A stretch of 8,831 bases of DNA, taken from the NCBI GenBank assembly GCA_016191985.1, contig JACPVB010000049.1, positions 1-8,831 on the forward strand. Direction: 5' to 3'. The translations under genes were made by a program, and so were the position numbers. Below are positions 4,872 to 8,831 of this stretch, in pieces (position 1 is the first letter of the stretch; every line of letters starts with the position of its first letter). Origin of the DNA: Chloroflexota bacterium (GTDB lineage Bacteria; Chloroflexota; Anaerolineae; Anaerolineales; Villigracilaceae). Below the pieces are notes generated by a model that saw only the letters and a list, made by a program, of their open reading frames with translations, was not told where the DNA came from and did no database searches.

Positions 4872-5768
4872 ATGAAACAGGATATTTTATTAGTTGGTAC
4901 GGGCGCATTGGCTACTTTGTTCGCGGCGCGGTTGAGCGAGGCGGGTCATTCCGTCCACATGCTGGGGACGTGGAAGAATGGATTGAAAGCGCTCCAGCAA
5001 AACGGCGCGCGCATCCTGGATGCAAATGGGAATGAACGCGCATTCAAGGTCCACGCCACGGATGATCTGCGTGAAGTGAGCGGCGCGAAACATGCGCTGG
5101 TGCTGGTCAAATCCTGGCAGACGGAGCGCGCGGCGCGGCAGTTGAAGGAAGCATTGGCAGGTGATGGACTCGCGATCACTTTGCAAAATGGGATCGGAAA
5201 TAAAGAAACGCTCACACGCGACCTCGGGCCTGATCGGGTTTCATTGGGCACCACCACCACCGGAGCGACTCTCATTGGGCCTGGGCTTGTGAAAATGGGC
5301 GGGGAGGGGATTATTTCGTTGGAACAGAATCAGGCCCTCGGTCCGCTTGAGGCGGCTCTTCGGTCATCCAATTTCAATGTGCAGGTCGTGGACGATGCTC
5401 AATCGCTGATCTGGGGCAAGCTGGTCATCAATGCGGCCATCAACCCGTTGACGGCCTTGCTGCGCATCCCGAATGGTGAATTGTTGGCGCGTCCGCGCGC
5501 GCGCAAGGTGATGTCTGCTTTGGCGCGTGAAACCGCGGATGTGGCAATGGCCGAGCATGTGCATTTGCCGTTTAGCAATCCTGTTTCTGCGGCGGAAGAT
5601 GTGGCGAGAAAAACCGCCACGAATCATTCATCCATGTTCCAGGATGTGCGGCGCGGCGCTCCGACGGAGATCGATGCGATCTGCGGCGCGGTGACGATGC
5701 GCGGCGAGAAGCATGGAATTAAAACGCCATATAACCGCGCGTGCTGGCAATTGGTACGAGCGATCTAA
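4872..5768 (+). CDS. panE: 2-dehydropantoate 2-reductase (ketopantoate reductase)
   Basis: The enzyme reduces ketopantoate to pantoate with NADPH, the step after PanB. The 298-residue protein has the expected length and two-domain layout: an N-terminal Rossmann motif LLVGTGALA (6-14), K80 in LVLVKSWQT, N106 in LQNGIGN, and the C-terminal helical domain with KLVINAAINPLTAL (183-196), holding the catalytic lysine K183 and asparagines N187 and N191. NHSSMFQDV (251-259) fits the substrate-contact region. ATG 4872 is chosen over GTG 4863 because AGGTGA, which overlaps that GTG, is a properly spaced Shine-Dalgarno for it. The family contains many paralogues acting on other 2-keto acids, but adjacency to panB supports the pantoate role. 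No clear terminator follows. Confidence 0.92.
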   Translation: MKQDILLVGTGALATLFAARLSEAGHSVHMLGTWKNGLKALQQNGARILDANGNERAFKVHATDDLREVSGAKHALVLVKSWQTERAARQLKEALAGDGLAITLQNGIGNKETLTRDLGPDRVSLGTTTTGATLIGPGLVKMGGEGIISLEQNQALGPLEAALRSSNFNVQVVDDAQSLIWGKLVINAAINPLTALLRIPNGELLARPRARKVMSALARETADVAMAEHVHLPFSNPVSAAEDVARKTATNHSSMFQDVRRGAPTEIDAICGAVTMRGEKHGIKTPYNRACWQLVRAI

Positions 5769-5802
5769 ACAGCGAGCAAAGCACGCACAAAAGGGGTGAC
5801 AT

Positions 5803-5811
5803 TTATCCACA
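5803..5811 (+). other. Perfect DnaA-box sequence TTATCCACA
   Basis: TTATCCACA matches the high-affinity bacterial DnaA box exactly. It lies in the intergenic stretch upstream of the zinc-ribbon gene promoter. I see only one copy, with no AT-rich unwinding region or cluster, so it could be a DnaA-responsive promoter site, a titration site or chance. Confidence 0.3.
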
Positions 5812-5829
5812 ATAGTGTGTGACTTTGTC

Positions 5830-5880
5830 TTTACACATCCTAAAAACCGCATGGTAAGATACAAGGTGCCGCAAAGCGGC
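5830..5880 (+). promoter_or_regulatory. Promoter and 5' hairpin of the zinc-ribbon protein gene
   Basis: TTTACA (5830-5835, 5 of 6 matches to the -35 consensus) is followed after 19 nt by TAAGAT (5855-5860), which carries an extended -10 TG at 5852-5853 that can offset the long spacer. Predicted +1 is about 5867. Directly there, GCCGC (5868-5872), AAA and GCGGC (5876-5880) form a 5-bp hairpin that would sit at the very 5' end of the transcript and could protect it from decay. GGAGG at 5900-5904 precedes the ATG by 7 nt. Confidence 0.5.
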
Positions 5881-5911
5881 GAAGAAAACTTTATCGTTTG
5901 GAGGTATTTCC

Positions 5912-6814
5912 ATGCGCAAACTCTTTTTGATTTTAATAGTGGGGCTGATGTTTGCATTCCCCACTTTTGCTTCGGCGCAAGATAACACAACCATTTCAAA
6001 TATGACCGTGCAGTTCTGGCCGGAATACGACCAGCCCAGCATGTTGGTGATCGCAGATTTTCAGGTGAGCACGGCAACAGAGCTGCCTGTTGATCTAACC
6101 TTTAGAATCCCACAGGAAGCAAACCTGATCGCAGTGGCATCCCTTACCGGGGACGGTAATTTCTTGAATACCGTGTTTGAAGGCCCCACGAAGGAAGGGG
6201 AATGGCAGATATTCACCATCACGATCAGCCAAAATTCTGTCTATCGTTTTGAATATTACCAGCCGCTCACGTTCAATGGAGACCAGCGCATCTTTTCCTA
6301 TTTGTGGAACGGGGCCTATGCAGTGGAGGCATTCAACGTCCTTGTGATGGAACCCAGGGATGTAACCTCTTTTTCCATGGACCCGGCCTACGAATCCATT
6401 TCACAGGAGAATGGAAGCAACTACTACAATGGCGGCATCGTACAACTTGCCAGCGGCGAGCAATTTGCCTTGACCCTAAATTACGCTAAATCAACCGACG
6501 CTCTCGTCGCTCCCCCGCAGGGAATCCAACCCTCCGCGCCAGTGGATGAAAATACACCGGGGCGGGTTTCGCTTAATAACTCCCTGCCGTATATCATCGG
6601 CGGGCTGGGGATCGTGATGATCGTTGGTGGCATAGCCTATTACTGGCGGGCTGGGCGGAAACCCGGCGGCAAATCGCGCAATAGACCCCATGCCCATGTG
6701 GAAAATGAAGACAGCGGCGAAGAGGCATACTGTCCGCAATGCGGCACGCGCGCAAGGCCCGGTGATCGTTTCTGTCGGGTATGCGGCGCACGTTTGAGGC
6801 ATCAGGAAGAGTGA
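5912..6814 (+). CDS. Exported membrane-anchored protein with C-terminal zinc ribbon
   Basis: I do not recognise a named family for this 300-residue protein. It has a clear signal peptide (KLFLILIVGLMFAFPTFASA, cleavage expected between A22 and Q23). A probably beta-rich external domain of about 200 residues follows, with no cysteine and many aromatic residues, then a proline-rich linker (about 199-216). A transmembrane helix (about 225-244, PYIIGGLGIVMIVGGIAYYW) is followed by a basic stop-transfer stretch (RAGRKPGGKSRNR). The cytoplasmic tail ends in a CPQC-x10-CRVC zinc ribbon (C274, C277, C288, C291). This predicts an outside-in topology: ectodomain outside, zinc ribbon inside. The start is fixed by GGAGG. 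A histidine kinase gene begins 65 nt downstream on the same strand, so a role as sensor accessory or envelope-state reporter is possible but inferred only from position. Confidence 0.82.
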   Translation: MRKLFLILIVGLMFAFPTFASAQDNTTISNMTVQFWPEYDQPSMLVIADFQVSTATELPVDLTFRIPQEANLIAVASLTGDGNFLNTVFEGPTKEGEWQIFTITISQNSVYRFEYYQPLTFNGDQRIFSYLWNGAYAVEAFNVLVMEPRDVTSFSMDPAYESISQENGSNYYNGGIVQLASGEQFALTLNYAKSTDALVAPPQGIQPSAPVDENTPGRVSLNNSLPYIIGGLGIVMIVGGIAYYWRAGRKPGGKSRNRPHAHVENEDSGEEAYCPQCGTRARPGDRFCRVCGARLRHQEE

Positions 6815-6821
6815 AGATAAA

Positions 6822-6863
6822 GGCCCTAAGGTTTTTACGAAATGTCCGAAAAGCCTTAGTGCC
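6822..6863 (+). other. Intercistronic stem-loop between zinc-ribbon and kinase genes
   Basis: GGCCCTAAGG plus TTTT (6822-6835) pairs with AAAAG plus CCTTAGTGCC (6849-6863), with one mismatch, one bulge and a 13-nt loop. No T-tract follows, so it is not a standard intrinsic terminator. It fills most of the 65-nt gap and ends 16 nt before the kinase ATG, which has only a weak ribosome site (AAGTGA). It may stabilise the upstream message, act as a partial terminator or modulate kinase translation. Confidence 0.55.
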
Positions 6864-6879
6864 TTGTAAGTGAAATTAC

Positions 6880-8343
6880 ATGGAACAAACCCCTCTCATT
6901 GTCATCAACTTTTTTTACGGCCTTGCATTTTTTAGCATGGGCCTGCTGGTGGCAATGGAAGGCGGACGTTCCACAGATGCGCGGCTACGCATGGCATTAC
7001 GCCCGCTCGCGGGGTTTGGGCTTGTCCACGCGGCACACGAATGGCTGGAAATGTTCAAGGTGATGGGGCATTTTAACGAGCAGGCTTCCGCTATTTTTCC
7101 CATGGTTGCGCTATCGATTTTAGCTTTTTCATTTCTCTCGCTGGCAGCCTTTGGCTCCTACCTTGTGCTGGGGACCGAATCCACATGGCGCGCGAGTCTC
7201 ATCATCCCGCTGGCGCTCGAGGCTATTTGGGTCTATGGTCTGCTAGCCTTCAAGGGTATCTATCCGCTCAACGAAATGTATGTCATTGCCGATGTGTGGA
7301 CGCGTTATTCCCTCGCCATTCCTGCGGGCTTGCTTGCGGCGGCCGGGCTTGTGGTGCAGCAGCGCGCCTTCCGCCGCGCGGGTCTGGTGAGCTTTGGGCG
7401 CGATAGTTTATGGGCTTCGGTTTCATTTGGCTGGTATGGTCTCGTGGGACAAATCTTCACCGCGCCAAGCCAGTTGCCCCCGTCCACTTTTTTGAACTCC
7501 GCATTATTCCTTGATGTCTTCGGCTTTCCCGTTCAATTATTGCGGGCGGTCACAGCTATTTTTGCATCGATATTTGTCATTCGGTTTCTGCGCGCCTTCC
7601 AGGTGGAAAGCGACCGCAAGATCGCAGAATTACAGGAAGCGCGCCTGCACGAATCACGCGAGCGTGAAAGCCTGCGCGGCGAATTATTTAGAAAAATTGT
7701 CGCCGCACAGGAGGCGGAACGACAGCGCATTGCCCGCGACCTGCACGATGAAACAGGCCAGTCCCTCACGGCAATCGGTATGGGCTTGCGCGGGCTTTCA
7801 GATGAAAACAAAAGGCGACGGACATCCAGCGACACCTTGAGCCAGTTACAAGCCCTCACATCAGAAGCCTTAAGGGAATTACAGCGCATCATTTCGGACC
7901 TGCGGCCTGCGCACCTCGACGATTTGGGTTTATCTGCCACTTTGAGATGGTACGCGAGCCGCCTGCAGGAGATCACCCAACTCACCATCAAAGTGGATAT
8001 CACAGGTGAGGAACACGCCCTGGATGAAACCGTGAAGATCGCCATCTTCCGCATCATCCAGGAGGCGTTGAACAATATCATCAAACATTCGCGCGCCAGC
8101 AGTGTACGGGTGAGCCTCGATTACAAGGAAAAATCCGCGCATATTTTGATACGCGATAACGGCATAGGCTTCGACATGGACGCCGTCCAGAACCGCATCG
8201 GGCGCGTGTCCCTTGGGCTGGCGGGCATGGCAGAGCGCGCCGCCCTGCTGGGTGGCACGGTGGAAGTGCATTCGCGGCCAAACTACGGCACAGAAGTGGA
8301 AGCGATCATTCCGTATGACATGGTCAGGAAAGAGGCAAAATGA
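6880..8343 (+). CDS. Multi-pass membrane sensor histidine kinase, HisKA_3 (NarX/DegS-like)
   Basis: The 487-residue kinase senses a signal in or at the membrane and phosphorylates its cognate regulator. Residues 1-237 hold roughly seven hydrophobic segments (about 5-26, 43-60, 70-97, 106-124, 143-162, 177-195, 205-236). A coiled-coil-like linker (238-280) leads to the HisKA_3 dimerisation domain EAERQRIARDLHDETGQ with phospho-acceptor H289 and the HDxxxQ motif. LRPAHLDDLGL (341-351) ends that domain. The ATPase domain has the N-box QEALNNIIKHS (N398), DNGIGFD (426-432) and GLAGMAERAALLGG (446-459). All catalytic motifs are intact. There is no extracellular sensor domain, so the membrane block is the sensor. 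HAAHEWLEM near residues 50-58 places two histidines and two glutamates close together. The stop overlaps the next start as ATGA, indicating translational coupling to the regulator. Confidence 0.95.
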   Translation: MEQTPLIVINFFYGLAFFSMGLLVAMEGGRSTDARLRMALRPLAGFGLVHAAHEWLEMFKVMGHFNEQASAIFPMVALSILAFSFLSLAAFGSYLVLGTESTWRASLIIPLALEAIWVYGLLAFKGIYPLNEMYVIADVWTRYSLAIPAGLLAAAGLVVQQRAFRRAGLVSFGRDSLWASVSFGWYGLVGQIFTAPSQLPPSTFLNSALFLDVFGFPVQLLRAVTAIFASIFVIRFLRAFQVESDRKIAELQEARLHESRERESLRGELFRKIVAAQEAERQRIARDLHDETGQSLTAIGMGLRGLSDENKRRRTSSDTLSQLQALTSEALRELQRIISDLRPAHLDDLGLSATLRWYASRLQEITQLTIKVDITGEEHALDETVKIAIFRIIQEALNNIIKHSRASSVRVSLDYKEKSAHILIRDNGIGFDMDAVQNRIGRVSLGLAGMAERAALLGGTVEVHSRPNYGTEVEAIIPYDMVRKEAK

Positions 8344-8831
8344 CAATACGCTTGCTATTGGTGGATGACCATGCCGTTGTCCGCTCGGGTTTGAAAATGC
8401 TCCTCAGCGGGCAAAAGGAAATGGAAATCGTCGGTGAAGCCGCATCAGCGGCCCAGGCTCTCTCGGAAACCGAGCGCGTGCGGCCCAACGTTATTTTGAT
8501 GGATATTGGCCTGCCCGATAAAACAGGCATCGAAGCCACGCGTGCAATCAAAAGCAAATTCCCCGATGTGAAGATCGTGGCATTGACCATTCACGAAGAC
8601 GAGGAATATTTCTTTCAAATGCTGAACGCAGGCGCATCAGGGTACGTACCCAAACGCGCCGCGCCCGAGGAGTTGATCACCGCCATTAACGCGGCGGCCA
8701 TTGGCGAGGTATACCTATACCCGTCCCTGGCAAAATTGCTGGTGCGCGATTTTCTCAGCGCCGAACGCCCCGCCGAGGAAAAGGTTAATCTGGATGGGTT
8801 GACGGAACGCGAGCGTGAAGTGCTCACCCAC
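8340..8831 (+). CDS. NarL/FixJ-family response regulator, 3' end outside window
   Basis: The first 164 residues are present and the frame is open to the window end. The receiver domain shows the acidic pair D9-D10 in LLLVDDHAVVRSGL, phospho-acceptor D55 in ILMDIGLPDKTG, the switch residue T83 in ALTIH, and K105 in GYVPKRA. After a linker, LTEREREVLTH (154-164) is the opening of a LuxR-type helix-turn-helix, so the missing part should be about 50 residues of DNA-binding domain. The ATG lies inside ATGA overlapping the kinase stop codon, and such pairs are usually cognate. It is expected to be a transcription factor activated by the preceding kinase; targets are unknown, possibly including its own operon. 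Confidence 0.95.
   Translation, partial: MTIRLLLVDDHAVVRSGLKMLLSGQKEMEIVGEAASAAQALSETERVRPNVILMDIGLPDKTGIEATRAIKSKFPDVKIVALTIHEDEEYFFQMLNAGASGYVPKRAAPEELITAINAAAIGEVYLYPSLAKLLVRDFLSAERPAEEKVNLDGLTEREREVLTH

Noticed and set aside
5769..5911. Intergenic region with a DnaA box considered as a replication origin
   Set aside because: One box only, no cluster, no AT-rich unwinding stretch, and no dnaA, dnaN or parAB genes nearby.
7533..8084. Minus-strand 183-codon frame inside the histidine kinase
   Set aside because: A shadow of the kinase coding sequence, Arg/Ser-rich, with no start signal or domain.

Overview
The window looks like chromosomal DNA from a free-living bacterium with moderate GC content. 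Gene style and repeats (structured intergenic repeats, a membrane zinc-ribbon protein, a YtxH-type small protein, a many-pass NarL-type kinase) suggest Chloroflexota, class Anaerolineae. That placement is inference from general resemblance; no rRNA or marker phylogeny is available here. Nothing indicates a phage, plasmid, transposase or CRISPR system.

Layout: (1) Bases 1-352 hold no gene. They contain a 141-bp element with terminal inverted repeats, three 13-nt palindromes and a terminator for the next gene. (2) Bases 353-2069, minus strand: a single-domain response regulator followed 46 nt later by UDP-glucose 6-dehydrogenase, probably one transcript. (3) Bases 2159-3379, plus strand: a GT4-type glycosyltransferase divergent from the regulator. 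Both divergent genes have a -10 box placed so that transcription would begin on the A of the start codon (leaderless mRNAs). (4) Bases 3386-3604, minus strand: a YtxH-like one-pass membrane protein, convergent with the glycosyltransferase after only 6 nt. (5) Bases 3855-5768, plus strand: panB and a panE-like ketopantoate reductase, two successive steps of pantothenate synthesis. A 126-nt multi-hairpin repeat fills the gap between them. (6) Bases 5912-8831, plus strand: an exported, membrane-anchored protein with a C-terminal zinc ribbon, then a multi-pass HisKA_3 histidine kinase, then a NarL/FixJ response regulator that overlaps the kinase by ATGA and runs off the window.

Functionally, UDP-glucose dehydrogenase (UDP-glucuronate supply) and the glycosyltransferase fit cell-surface or exopolysaccharide synthesis, and the receiver protein may tie this to a signalling pathway. 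The pan pair supplies pantoate for coenzyme A. The last three genes may form one signalling unit: envelope protein, membrane kinase and DNA-binding regulator. The least ordinary features are the cloverleaf-like repeat inside the pan operon, the paired leaderless promoters, the heptamer repeat that supplies the glycosyltransferase stop codon, and the undescribed zinc-ribbon/kinase/regulator cluster. I found no clear novel defence or mobile system.
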